Below, piece after piece: positions 8,378-17,331 of a DNA stretch of 64,000 nt; position 1 is the first letter of the stretch, and each line of letters begins with the position of its first letter. The position numbers and the translations under genes are program-made. The DNA is from Shewanella sp. MR-4. GTDB lineage: Bacteria; Pseudomonadota; Gammaproteobacteria; Enterobacterales; Shewanellaceae. Location of the stretch: the NCBI RefSeq assembly GCF_000014685.1, contig NC_008321.1, positions 3,531,001-3,595,000 of the forward strand. The letters are read 5' to 3'. The notes below the pieces were generated by a model. The model was not told the DNA's origin, did not search any database, and was given only the letters and a program-made list of their open reading frames with translations.

Positions 8378-9844
8378 TTAGCGACTCAGCGCAGATTCTG
8401 TACGCGTTTTCGCCTGCTCGTTAGCACTATTATCCTGCCAAATACCATCATCGAGTTGTTCCATTAGCTCAGGGAACTTACTGCGATCGAACTCAGGCAT
8501 TTTGCCACTCTTCAATTGTTCACAGTAATCATTAATAACCCGTATCGCGAGACCCGATAGCAACAGCAATGCAATGATATTGACCGTGGCCATCAGCCCC
8601 ATAGACACGTCAGCTAAGTTCCACACTAAGCTGATTTTGGCTACAGCACCAAACATCACCATGCCCAATACGCACAGACGGAATAGCGGTAACGCCTTAG
8701 TGCTGTTGCCCGTCAAGAACATCACATTGGTTTCCGCGTAGGAATAGTTAGCAATGATAGAGGTAAAGCAGAATAGGAAAATGGCTATCGCGATAAAGGC
8801 GCCGCCCCAGTCTCCAACGTGGTTTGACATCGCATTGATGGTGAGACGAATGCCGTCTTCACTAGAACCGATATCGCCTGAAAGTAAAATAATTGCCGCA
8901 GTTGCAGTACAGATAACGATGGTATCGACAAACACTCCCATCATCTGCACAAAACCTTGAGATGCTGGATGGTTAGGATTCGGTGACGCACTAGCAGCAA
9001 CGTTTGCAGCGCTCCCCATCCCCGCCTCGTTTGAGAACAGACCACGGGCAATCCCCGCTTGCATAGCTTGTGCAACAGTATAAGCAACACCGCCCGCAGC
9101 AGCCTCTTGCCAACCGAAAGCACTCTTTACAATCAAACTTATTACAGCAGGTAATTGTTCTAAGTTGAAAAGCACAATAATGAAAGCGATCAGAATATAA
9201 GCCAGCGCCATGATAGGCACGATAAACTCAGACACTCGAGCAACTTTACGTAATCCACCGACAATCACAAAGCCACTGGCTAACACTAAGCCTATACCCA
9301 CATAGGTTGGATTGAAGCCAAACACCCGCTCCATTGCCCCCGTAATGGTATTCGCTTGCACCGCGTTAAACACCAGACCAAAGGCAATGATCAGGAAGAA
9401 AGCAAACAACACTCCCATCCATCTCTGACCAAGCCCTTTCTCCATATAATAGGAAGGGCCGCCGCGGAATTGACCGTTGGTGTCACGCACCTTATATACT
9501 TGCGCAAGAGTCGACTCCACCATAGCCGTCGCCATACCTAGTATGGCAATAAGCCACATCCAGAATACAGCGCCAGGTCCAGCTGCGCCAATAGCCACTG
9601 CCACCCCAGCCATGTTTCCAGCCCCCACACGGGCCGCCATACTAGTACAAAAGACTTGAAATGAAGACAGACCACTCTCGCAACCTTGACGGCTCATGGT
9701 CATCACTTTAAGAGAGTGTTTGAAATGCGTAATTTGAATAAATACAAGTCGTAAGGTGAAATAAAGACCCGCACCCACCAGTCCGTATACGAGCAATTTG
9801 CCCCAGAGCAGTGCGTTCAAAAAGTTTACAATGGTTTCTAGCAT
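8378..9844 (-). CDS. AGCS-family sodium:alanine/glycine symporter
   Basis: 488-residue inner-membrane protein that imports alanine or glycine with sodium. Family marks are the N-terminal FLNALLWGKLLVYGLVGAGLYFT, the block SSFQVFCTSMAARVGAGNMAGVA, the GGPSYYMEKGLG motif and ARGLFSNEAGMGSAANVAA. About ten membrane segments are visible. Start ATG at 9844. Apparently monocistronic, with a terminator at 8321-8349. Paralogues differ in amino-acid preference, so the substrate is assigned at family level only. Confidence 0.92.
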   Translation of the reverse strand: MLETIVNFLNALLWGKLLVYGLVGAGLYFTLRLVFIQITHFKHSLKVMTMSRQGCESGLSSFQVFCTSMAARVGAGNMAGVAVAIGAAGPGAVFWMWLIAILGMATAMVESTLAQVYKVRDTNGQFRGGPSYYMEKGLGQRWMGVLFAFFLIIAFGLVFNAVQANTITGAMERVFGFNPTYVGIGLVLASGFVIVGGLRKVARVSEFIVPIMALAYILIAFIIVLFNLEQLPAVISLIVKSAFGWQEAAAGGVAYTVAQAMQAGIARGLFSNEAGMGSAANVAASASPNPNHPASQGFVQMMGVFVDTIVICTATAAIILLSGDIGSSEDGIRLTINAMSNHVGDWGGAFIAIAIFLFCFTSIIANYSYAETNVMFLTGNSTKALPLFRLCVLGMVMFGAVAKISLVWNLADVSMGLMATVNIIALLLLSGLAIRVINDYCEQLKSGKMPEFDRSKFPELMEQLDDGIWQDNSANEQAKTRTESALSR

Positions 9845-10275
9845 ATTATTTTACTTCTTCCCGTAGCAAATGCCCTCCCCCACCTATAATTAAGCGAGGT
9901 GCAACATTTGTGGTGAATGAATCCTTCCAAATAAAGGTAAGAATATCGGTAGATTTATTCTTTCAAATTATCCTTCCGTGAATTTACAACATCACGGCTA
10001 CCGAATTCAACGCAGCAAAATAGCACAGTATTCGAAATTACTCATGTGATCAAGCCTAGGTTTGCATGGTTAAACAGCTACAAGCTCACACTCGTAAAGC
10101 CTAGATAAGTCACTGTTAATATTAAATTAACATTTTGACAAACTTAATCCACATGCGTTAACCACAGACACAAGTTTTAAAATTTGGATGTAGAACACAT
10201 TTTTGTAAGAAAATTACAAATATAGTAACTCCAAGAAAACATAATTCACTTACGTCTGCTCCGATGAGGCTTAAT
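9845..10275. other. Divergent intergenic region, AGCS symporter / xfp
   Basis: 431 bp without a gene. It holds the start-side signals for both neighbours: a TTGACA (10135-10140) with a weak -10 toward xfp, and a palindrome (10204-10218) followed directly by TATAGT (10221-10226). The middle is AT-rich and nothing else could be assigned. Confidence 0.6.
10204..10218. promoter_or_regulatory. HexR-like operator upstream of xfp
   Basis: TGTAA-GAAAA-TTACA, extended by one more pair on each side (TTGTAA...TTACAA). It has the half-sites and spacing of the HexR motif described for Shewanella (TGTAA, 5 bases, TTACA). It abuts a possible -10 TATAGT at 10221, so a bound regulator would contact the promoter. 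Confidence 0.6.
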
Positions 10276-12642
10276 ATGACGACTACACATGAGATTAATG
10301 CTCTTAAAAAGTATGTAAGAGCCACAAACTTCCTCGCTACGTCTCAGATTTATCTAAAACAAAACGTATTGCACAAACGCCCCCTTGCGCATTCGGACAT
10401 TAAGCCTCGTTTGCTCGGTCACTGGGGAACTTGTCCAGGTATCAACTTTGTCTATGCCAACGTCAACCGACTCATTGTAAAACATAATCGTCCTTTCATT
10501 TACTTAGTTGGCCCAGGCCATGGCTTCCCTGCTGTACAAGCTAACTTATTCATTGAAGGCTCACTCAGCCACTTCTACCCAGAAACCATTCCTTATAATG
10601 AAACCGGCATCGAAGATATCTGTAAGAAATTTTCTGCAGCCTATGGTTATCCTTCCCATGCAAACCCAGAAGCACCAGGTCAAATCCTTGAAGGCGGCGA
10701 ATTAGGTTATTCATTATCAGTTGGCTGGGGCGCAGTATTAGACAACCCAGATCTTATCGCTACAGTATTAGTTGGTGACGGTGAATCAGAAACTGGTCCT
10801 CTGGCAGCATCTTGGTATGCCAACCGCTTAGTTTCACCCGCAACCAACGGTGCTGTATTGCCTATCGTACATATCAACGGTTATAAGATTTCAGGCCCAA
10901 CCCGTATGGGACGCATGAGCCATGAAGAATTAGATCTTGAATTCCGCGGTCTTGGCTACCACCCAATTATTGTTGACAGCGAAGCGGAAGAAGATATCTA
11001 CATTCAGATGGCGACCGCCATGGATACCGCTTATAGCATGATCAACGATATTCAAACTCGAGCACGTAAGGGTGAAGATATTGTCAAACCTCGCTGGCCA
11101 GTGATTTTAATGCGCACCGCCAAGGGCTGGACAGGTGTGAGCGAATATAACGGTACGAAATTGGAAGGTAACTGCGAGTCGCACCAAGTTATCGTCAATA
11201 AATGTGCCACTGATAAAGGCCACTTAGCTGCACTGGATAGCTGGTTAGCCAGTTATCAATTCCAAGAGCTTTACCAAATCAACGGGCAGGGTGAACTGAT
11301 TTTTGATGCCGATATTAGCTCACTGATCCCGCCAAAACATTTAGCTTGCGGTCGCCAACATCTCACTTATGGTGGTGAAGTCGTCAGAGCCTTATCTAAT
11401 CCAGATCTAGAAAAGCTCAGCTATGGCCCAGAAGTACCACGTGGACACCGCGGTTACTCTATGCTGAAAATGGGGCAATGGATGCGCGACGCATTCAAAT
11501 TGAACCGTGATCAACGCAACTTACGTATCTTCAGCCCAGATGAAACCTATTCAAACCAGCTGCAAGCAGTATTTGAAGAAACCGACCGCGCATGGCAATG
11601 GCCAATTGAAAGCTGGGACGAAGACATGTCTCGCGATGGTCGAGTACTCGAGTTGCTCTCAGAGAACTTACTGTTTGGTATGCTGCATGGCTACACAGTG
11701 ACGGGACGTCACGGAATGTTCCCTACCTATGAGTCTTTCTCACAGGTCGTATCCTCCATGGCTGACCAATATTGTAAGTATGTTTACGCCAGTCAAGGAG
11801 TGCATTTCCGTAAGCCTTTACCGGCGTGCAACGTGGTACTTTCTTCATTATTAGAACGTCAAGATCACAACGGTTATTCGCACCAGAACCCATCATTCCT
11901 AGGTGCGATGCTTGAAAAACATCCAAAGATTATTTCTGCTTATTTACCTGCGGATGCTAACAGCACCTTAGTTTATACCGAACGCGCTTTTGCAGATCGT
12001 GACAAATTGAACATCCTAGTCGCAGGCAAAAAAGAACTGCCACAATGGCTCAGTTTAGAAGAAGCGCGTAAACAAGCTAAAGACGGCGTCATGGTGTGGG
12101 ATTTTGCTTCCGATGAAAATCCAGATATCGTGCTTGCAGGTTGTGGTGATTATGTCACTCAAGAATGTATGGCCTCTTTAGTGATTATTCGTGAACTATT
12201 ACCTAGAGTCAGAATTCGCTTTGTCAGCGTGACAGAATTAAGCAGCGATGGTTTAGGTAGTCGTAAATTTAAAGAAAAACCATGGATGATGGATGAAATA
12301 TTTACCCAAGATAAAGGGGTAGTATTTAACTATCACGGTTATCCAAATACGATCAAAAAGTTAATATTTGATTACAAAGGAAGCCGTCGCTTCAGAATTA
12401 AAGGTTACGAAGAAGAAGGTTCAACAACCACTCCATTTGATATGGGTGTTCGAAATGGCACTTCTCGCTATCACCTTGTTATTGATATGGCTTACAAACT
12501 ATTCCAGCAAGGTGTCATCGACGAAACCAAGCACGTTTCCATCACAACCGACATGCTGCAAAGACTCGTTGATCATCGCAACTATATTAAGGCAAATGGT
12601 GTTGACCCTGTTGAAATTGAAAATTGGATTTGGACCCGTTAA
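10276..12642 (+). CDS. xfp: Phosphoketolase (xylulose 5-phosphate/fructose 6-phosphate)
   Basis: Thiamine-diphosphate enzyme that cleaves xylulose 5-phosphate (and often fructose 6-phosphate) with phosphate to give acetyl phosphate. About 788 residues, the usual length. Seen: RLLGHWGTCPG near residue 45, GPGHGFPA, LEGGELGYSL, the cofactor segment VLVGDGESETGPLAASW leading to HINGYKISGPT, HQVIV, and GYSHQNPSF. The ATG at 10276 has GAGG six bases upstream and is preferred to the in-frame ATG at 10264. Whether it also accepts fructose 6-phosphate cannot be decided by eye. Next to a HexR-like operator and near tal-pgi, so it fits control by sugar phosphates. Confidence 0.95.
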   Translation: MTTTHEINALKKYVRATNFLATSQIYLKQNVLHKRPLAHSDIKPRLLGHWGTCPGINFVYANVNRLIVKHNRPFIYLVGPGHGFPAVQANLFIEGSLSHFYPETIPYNETGIEDICKKFSAAYGYPSHANPEAPGQILEGGELGYSLSVGWGAVLDNPDLIATVLVGDGESETGPLAASWYANRLVSPATNGAVLPIVHINGYKISGPTRMGRMSHEELDLEFRGLGYHPIIVDSEAEEDIYIQMATAMDTAYSMINDIQTRARKGEDIVKPRWPVILMRTAKGWTGVSEYNGTKLEGNCESHQVIVNKCATDKGHLAALDSWLASYQFQELYQINGQGELIFDADISSLIPPKHLACGRQHLTYGGEVVRALSNPDLEKLSYGPEVPRGHRGYSMLKMGQWMRDAFKLNRDQRNLRIFSPDETYSNQLQAVFEETDRAWQWPIESWDEDMSRDGRVLELLSENLLFGMLHGYTVTGRHGMFPTYESFSQVVSSMADQYCKYVYASQGVHFRKPLPACNVVLSSLLERQDHNGYSHQNPSFLGAMLEKHPKIISAYLPADANSTLVYTERAFADRDKLNILVAGKKELPQWLSLEEARKQAKDGVMVWDFASDENPDIVLAGCGDYVTQECMASLVIIRELLPRVRIRFVSVTELSSDGLGSRKFKEKPWMMDEIFTQDKGVVFNYHGYPNTIKKLIFDYKGSRRFRIKGYEEEGSTTTPFDMGVRNGTSRYHLVIDMAYKLFQQGVIDETKHVSITTDMLQRLVDHRNYIKANGVDPVEIENWIWTR

Positions 12643-12675
12643 TCACATCCGGAATTAACAAATAAAAAACAATTT

Positions 12676-12701
12676 AGGGCATCCTTCGGGATGCCCTTTT
12701 A
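12676..12701 (+). terminator. Terminator of xfp
   Basis: AGGGCATCC-TTCG-GGATGCCCTTTT: a 9-bp GC-rich stem with a UUCG tetraloop and a short T-tract. Confidence 0.92.
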
Positions 12702-12898
12702 ACATTAATCAAAAATAACAACATGCTATTCCATAAAAAAACTTTGGACTAAGCACTGGAAAAATTTAACAAATGCAGTGATAATTAATCGCTGGCTACA
12801 ATACCAAAGGATCCCCACACTAAGTGCTAGCAATGTTTTGCATAAAACCTGCAAAGCATATTGGTGGAGAATCATAAACAATGGACTTAGAGAAAATG

Positions 12899-13999
12899 AT
12901 GAAGAATACATTAAAAGTAGTTTTGCTTACATCAATGCTTCCACTTGCTGCCAGTGCATCTCAAGAGTTAACACCTTGGTATGTTGGTGCAGGTTTAGGC
13001 GTTAATAACTATGAACACATTGCAACTGACAACGGCGATGACAACCCATACGCATGGGACATCTTCGCAGGCTATATGTTTAATGACTACTTTGGTGCTG
13101 AAATCGGCTATCGTGATCTAGGTAGTGCAGATTGGACCTATGCAGGCATTGGCAATGATGCAGACGTTAAAGGTGCAACTCTTGGCTTAGTTGGCGTATG
13201 GCCACTAGGTAACCGTTGGAGCCTATCTGCTGAAGCCGGCGCAATGTACTACACCCTAGAAAACAACCAACGCGTTGGTAGCGTTTCTACTTCTTACAGC
13301 GAAAACGACTTTGCACCTTACTTCGGTGCAGGTGTTGGCTACAACTTCACCGATAACCTGAAGTTACAAGCTAAATACCGTCGCTACGAAAACTTAGACG
13401 ATAACGCAGGCGCCAATGCGATTGTTCCAGTAAACGCTGACAGCAACTACTGGGGCTTAGAATTAAGCTACCGTTTCGGATCTCCTGCTGCGCCAGTAGC
13501 TGCAGCTGTTGTTGCAGCAACGCCAGTTGACTCTGACAACGATGGTGTTTACGACGATAAAGATCAGTGTCCAGCGACTCCAGCAACTCACAAAGTTGAC
13601 TCTGTTGGCTGTACTATCTATGAAAACGTTAAGAAGCAAGAAGATGTAGGTTCTATCCAGTTTGCTAACGATTCTGCAGTAGTGAAGAAAGAGTACTACA
13701 AAGACATCGAAAGACTGGCTAACTACCTGAACAAGAACCCAGAATTCACTGTTGAAATTGCTGGTCACGCTTCTAACGTAGGTAAACCAGACTACAACAT
13801 GACTCTGTCTGACAAGCGTGCTGACGCTGTTGCTAAGATCCTTGTTGAAAAATATGGTATCAGCCAAAGCCGTGTAACTTCTAACGGTTACGGTATCACT
13901 AAGCCATTAGTCGCTGGTGACAGTAAAGAAGCTCATGCAGCTAACCGTCGCATCGAAGCTATCGTGACAACTACTGAAAAACAACCTGTTCTGAAGTAA
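12899..13999 (+). CDS. OmpA-family outer-membrane porin with C-terminal peptidoglycan-binding domain
   Basis: About 366 residues. A signal peptide (MKNTLKVVLL...ASA) precedes an eight-strand OmpA-like beta barrel opening with TPWYVGAGLGVNNYE. An Ala/Pro/Val linker leads to one TSP3-like acidic repeat DSDNDGVYDDKDQCPATP, probably calcium-binding. The C-terminal OmpA-like domain has the NSAVVKKEYY-type opening, IAGHASNVG and LSDKRADAV, and non-covalently binds peptidoglycan. In-frame ATGs at 12881, 12896 and 12899 all precede the signal peptide; I chose the last because it gives a normal n-region, but the start is uncertain. Terminator at 14018. Resembles OprF/OmpA-type structural porins. Confidence 0.9.
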   Translation: MKNTLKVVLLTSMLPLAASASQELTPWYVGAGLGVNNYEHIATDNGDDNPYAWDIFAGYMFNDYFGAEIGYRDLGSADWTYAGIGNDADVKGATLGLVGVWPLGNRWSLSAEAGAMYYTLENNQRVGSVSTSYSENDFAPYFGAGVGYNFTDNLKLQAKYRRYENLDDNAGANAIVPVNADSNYWGLELSYRFGSPAAPVAAAVVAATPVDSDNDGVYDDKDQCPATPATHKVDSVGCTIYENVKKQEDVGSIQFANDSAVVKKEYYKDIERLANYLNKNPEFTVEIAGHASNVGKPDYNMTLSDKRADAVAKILVEKYGISQSRVTSNGYGITKPLVAGDSKEAHAANRRIEAIVTTTEKQPVLK

Positions 14000-14017
14000 T
14001 TGCACTATTAAGAATTT

Positions 14018-14045
14018 AAAAGTCGCTGCTTGCAGCGACTTTTTG
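14018..14045 (+). terminator. Terminator of the OmpA-family gene
   Basis: AAAAGTCGCTGC-TT-GCAGCGACTTTT followed by TGTTTTT: a perfect 12-bp stem. Confidence 0.92.
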
Positions 14046-14144
14046 TTTTTATAACATCTACACTATGCAATCTGATGACGCTTAGCTCACTGTTGTAATG
14101 CAATCACAGCTTTTCGCCTAAATTCGATATAGTTTTACCATTTT

Positions 14145-14159
14145 TGTAATTTTTTTACA
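14145..14159. promoter_or_regulatory. HexR-like operator upstream of tal-pgi
   Basis: TGTAA-TTTTT-TTACA about 90 bp before the tal start, with the same half-sites and spacing as the palindrome before xfp. A possible -10 TATAGT lies at 14128-14133, which would put the operator over or just after the transcription start. Confidence 0.62.
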
Positions 14160-14247
14160 TTGATGGTTGGAAAAGTTGGCAAAATCGCTTCTAATAGTCA
14201 TCAGTTCATTTCTGAGTTTAGACCGCTATCTGAGAAGGATGTTTTTC

Positions 14248-15204
14248 ATGGCAAATACATTAGAGCAACTCAAGTCATACACTACGATTGTGGCCGATAC
14301 TGGCGATATTGAAGCGATCAAACGCTATCAGCCAGAAGACGCAACGACCAACCCATCACTCATTTTAAAAGCGGCTCAAATTCCCGAGTACAGTGCTTTA
14401 ATCGACAATGCTATCGCATGGGCTAAATTACAAAGTGCTGATATTGAGCAACAGATTGATGATGCCAGCGATAAACTTGCAGTGAACATTGGTGTCGAGA
14501 TTTTAAAACTGGTCCCTGGCCGTATTTCGACCGAAGTGGATGCCCGCTTATCCTTCGATAAAGAAAAATCCATTGCGAAAGCGCATAAGCTAGTACGTCT
14601 GTACCAAGAAGCGGGTGTAGATAAATCTCGCATTCTGATCAAATTAGCCTCAACTTGGGAAGGCATTTGTGCCGCCAAAGAGTTAGAGCAAGAAGGCATC
14701 AACTGTAACTTAACCCTACTATTTAGCTTTGCTCAAGCACGTGCCTGTGCAGAAGCTGGCGTGTACTTAATTTCTCCATTCGTTGGCCGTATTCTCGACT
14801 GGTACAAAAAAGACACAGGTAAAGACTATGACGCAGTAAATGACCCAGGTGTTGTTTCTGTGACTGAAATTTACAACTACTACAAACAGCATGGCTATAA
14901 CACAGTAGTCATGGGTGCAAGTTTCCGTAATATCGGTGAAATCATCGAATTAGCGGGCTGTGATCGCCTGACTATTGGCCCTTCATTACTCGAAGAGCTG
15001 GCAAACTCTCAAGTTACTATTCAACCTAAACTCATTCCTGCCAGCACCACAGTTGCTGCCGGTGAGCCTTTAACCGAAGCGCAATTCCGCTGGGACTTCA
15101 ACCAAGATCCTATGGCTGTCGACAAGTTAGCAGAAGGTATCCGTAACTTCGCCATCGACCAAGGCAAACTCGAAGTCATGCTCAAGGCAAAACTGGCAAA
15201 CTAA
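14248..15204 (+). CDS. tal: Transaldolase
   Basis: Transfers a dihydroxyacetone unit between sugar phosphates in the non-oxidative pentose phosphate pathway. 318 residues from the ATG at 14248, matching TalB (317). The opening MANTLEQLKSYTTIVADTGD and EDATTNPSL are family signatures; the Schiff-base lysine lies in ILIKLASTWEGI. The open frame could reach 14167, but GAGAAGGA eight bases before 14248 and the family N-terminus fix the start. pgi follows after 20 bp without a terminator, so the two form an operon. Confidence 0.97.
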   Translation: MANTLEQLKSYTTIVADTGDIEAIKRYQPEDATTNPSLILKAAQIPEYSALIDNAIAWAKLQSADIEQQIDDASDKLAVNIGVEILKLVPGRISTEVDARLSFDKEKSIAKAHKLVRLYQEAGVDKSRILIKLASTWEGICAAKELEQEGINCNLTLLFSFAQARACAEAGVYLISPFVGRILDWYKKDTGKDYDAVNDPGVVSVTEIYNYYKQHGYNTVVMGASFRNIGEIIELAGCDRLTIGPSLLEELANSQVTIQPKLIPASTTVAAGEPLTEAQFRWDFNQDPMAVDKLAEGIRNFAIDQGKLEVMLKAKLAN

Positions 15205-15224
15205 GTATCTTCGGAGACGATTCG

Positions 15225-16862
15225 ATGACTATCTTGACCCAAAGCACAACTTGGCAAGCGTTAGCAGCGCATAGCCATCAGATCCCGCATATGCGGGAAC
15301 TCTTTGCAGGCGATCCTGCACGCTTTAGCAACATGTCGCTTTCTACCTGTGGCTTATTTTTAGATTATTCAAAAAATAGAGCGACACCTGAAACACTCAA
15401 CTTGCTGCAGACACTGGCGCAAGAGGCAAAGCTTGACGCTAAAATCAAGGCGATGTTTGCCGGTGATATAATTAACACCACAGAAAAGCGCGCCGTGTTA
15501 CATACCGCACTGCGCAGCACCGCCGAGCAATCCATTGTTGCCGAAGGTCAAGATATCGTTCCTGAAGTACAGCAAACGCTGAACAAGATGCAGCAGTTTG
15601 TCACTTCAGTCACCTCAGGACAATGGAAAGGTTTCACTGGCAAAGCCATTACCGATATCGTCAGTATCGGTATCGGTGGCTCGTTCCTCGGGCCAAAGAT
15701 TGTTTCCCAAGCATTACGCCCATACTGGATTACTGGTTTAAACTGCCATTTCGTTGCCAACGTTGATGGCACCTCGATCAGTGAAAAGCTTAAGCTGCTC
15801 GATCCTGAAACCACCTTATTTATCATGTCGTCTAAGTCTTTTGGTACACAAGAGACTCTGACCAATACCCTAACGGCGAAGGCGTGGTTCTTAGCCAAAG
15901 GCGGTTCACAGTCAGATGTGGCGAAACACTTTGTTGCCGTGACCTCTAACGTGGCAAAAGCGACTGATTTTGGTATCGATGCTGACAATATTTTCCCAAT
16001 GTGGGACTGGGTTGGTGGTCGTTATTCACTTTGGTCAGCCATTGGTTTACCCATAGCTTTACTCATCGGCATGGATAACTTCCGCTCCTTATTAAAGGGC
16101 GCGCACCAAATGGATACACATTTTGCCAATGCGCCTCTAGCGGAAAACATGCCAGTGATCATGGGGCTATTCTCTCTGTGGTATGGCAATTTCTTTAATG
16201 CTCAAAGCCATGTGGTATTAACTTACGATCATTACCTACGTGGACTTCCCGCTTACTTCCAGCAACTGGATATGGAAAGTAACGGTAAGTCAGTCACCCT
16301 TAATGGCACCCATGTGGATTACAGCACGGGTCCTGTGATTTGGGGCGGCGAAGGCACAAATGGTCAGCACGCTTATCACCAGCTGCTGCATCAAGGTACC
16401 GCATTAATCCCGGCAGATTTCATTATGCCGCTGCAAAGCCATAATCCTATTGGTGAGCACCATGATCAGTTAGCCTCTAACTGCTTCGGACAGACTCAGG
16501 CACTCATGCAAGGCCGCACCTTAGATGAAGCGTTGGCCGAATTGAGCAAGAGCAGCTTAAGTGATGAAGAAAAGTTACTTATCGCCAAACACAAAGTTAT
16601 GCCAGGCAATAAGCCAAGCAATACTTTGTTAATGGATAAGCTGACTCCTGAAACCTTAGGTGCACTGATTGCGCTCTATGAACACAGAACCTTTGTCCAA
16701 GGCGCCATTTGGGACATCAACTCCTTCGACCAATGGGGTGTTGAACTCGGTAAAAGCTTAGGCAATGACGTGCTCGCCCGCATCGGCGCAGAGCAAGACG
16801 CCACCGCCTTGGATGCCTCGAGCAATGGGTTAATTAACCTATATCGACAGGGCAAAATCTGA
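15225..16862 (+). CDS. pgi: Glucose-6-phosphate isomerase
   Basis: Interconverts glucose 6-phosphate and fructose 6-phosphate. 545 residues, the normal bacterial length. Phosphoglucose isomerase signatures are present: SIGIGGSFLGPKI, the phosphate-binding SKSFGTQETLTN, the segment DWVGGRYSLWSAIG, and the C-terminal signature region FDQWGVELGKSLG. RBS CGGAGA eight bases upstream. Cotranscribed with tal; terminator at 16869. Shewanella lacks 6-phosphofructokinase according to published work, so this enzyme probably serves gluconeogenesis and feeds the oxidative pentose/Entner-Doudoroff entry. Confidence 0.97.
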   Translation: MTILTQSTTWQALAAHSHQIPHMRELFAGDPARFSNMSLSTCGLFLDYSKNRATPETLNLLQTLAQEAKLDAKIKAMFAGDIINTTEKRAVLHTALRSTAEQSIVAEGQDIVPEVQQTLNKMQQFVTSVTSGQWKGFTGKAITDIVSIGIGGSFLGPKIVSQALRPYWITGLNCHFVANVDGTSISEKLKLLDPETTLFIMSSKSFGTQETLTNTLTAKAWFLAKGGSQSDVAKHFVAVTSNVAKATDFGIDADNIFPMWDWVGGRYSLWSAIGLPIALLIGMDNFRSLLKGAHQMDTHFANAPLAENMPVIMGLFSLWYGNFFNAQSHVVLTYDHYLRGLPAYFQQLDMESNGKSVTLNGTHVDYSTGPVIWGGEGTNGQHAYHQLLHQGTALIPADFIMPLQSHNPIGEHHDQLASNCFGQTQALMQGRTLDEALAELSKSSLSDEEKLLIAKHKVMPGNKPSNTLLMDKLTPETLGALIALYEHRTFVQGAIWDINSFDQWGVELGKSLGNDVLARIGAEQDATALDASSNGLINLYRQGKI

Positions 16863-16868
16863 TCGAAC

Positions 16869-16896
16869 AAAAAGCCAGCAATAGCTGGCTTTTTTA
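16869..16896 (+). terminator. Terminator of tal-pgi
   Basis: AAAAAGCCAGC-AATA-GCTGGCTTTTTTA: a perfect 11-bp stem with a T-tract, seven bases after the pgi stop. Confidence 0.93.
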
Positions 16897-17078
16897 TTGT
16901 ATCTCTTTAATAATCTTAAGATATTCGTCAACAAGCTCATCTACTTCATTCGTCAAAATCAATGACATATCATTCAAACTTCATTTCAAGTTAACACAAA
17001 TGAAACATAATTCTTGCACCCTGTTTTGAAAATATGTTATTTAATCGCTGACAAAACATACAACAACAGGAGGTTACC

Positions 17079-17264
17079 ATGGATCGTTTAGATTATGGTT
17101 GTGCGCTAGATGAAGTCGTAGAAAGACCCGATCGCTCGCGAGGCTCCAATAAAAAGCGTAAGTGGCGAGAAATTGAAGCGTTAAAGGACAAACATCGTTT
17201 ACTCAAGGAACTTCAAGAGATTGATAACAACTTTGATTACGATATAGACGCTATCCAGTTGTAA
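17079..17264 (+). CDS. Small DUF3545-family protein
   Basis: 61 residues. Highly charged, with a basic middle (NKKRKWREIEALKDKHRL) and an acidic tail (IDNNFDYDIDAIQ), and no signal peptide or membrane segment. It fits the DUF3545 family of short proteins found in Shewanella, Vibrio and relatives, whose function is unknown. A strong AGGAGG lies seven bases before the ATG, and a clean terminator follows at 17291, so this is a real, well-translated gene despite its size. It stands alone between pgi and a convergent hemerythrin-like gene. A nucleic-acid or ribosome-associated role is only a guess from its charge. Confidence 0.8.
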   Translation: MDRLDYGCALDEVVERPDRSRGSNKKRKWREIEALKDKHRLLKELQEIDNNFDYDIDAIQL

Positions 17265-17290
17265 CCCATTGTTTGATAAACAGCATATAA

Positions 17291-17317
17291 AGAAAAAGCG
17301 CCAATGGCGCTTTTTCT
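17291..17317. terminator. Bidirectional terminator (DUF3545 gene / hemerythrin-like gene)
   Basis: AGAAAAAGCGCC-AAT-GGCGCTTTTTCT: a perfect 12-bp stem between convergent genes, with A and T runs at the two ends. Confidence 0.9.
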
Positions 17318-17331
17318 GTTTTTGCCGTCCG

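Noticed and set aside
12368..12658. 96-codon frame overlapping the end of xfp
   Set aside because: Out-of-frame shadow of a well-supported gene; no ribosome site.
13463..13867. 134-codon minus-strand frame inside the OmpA-family gene
   Set aside because: Antisense to a conserved protein-coding region; no start signals or domain.
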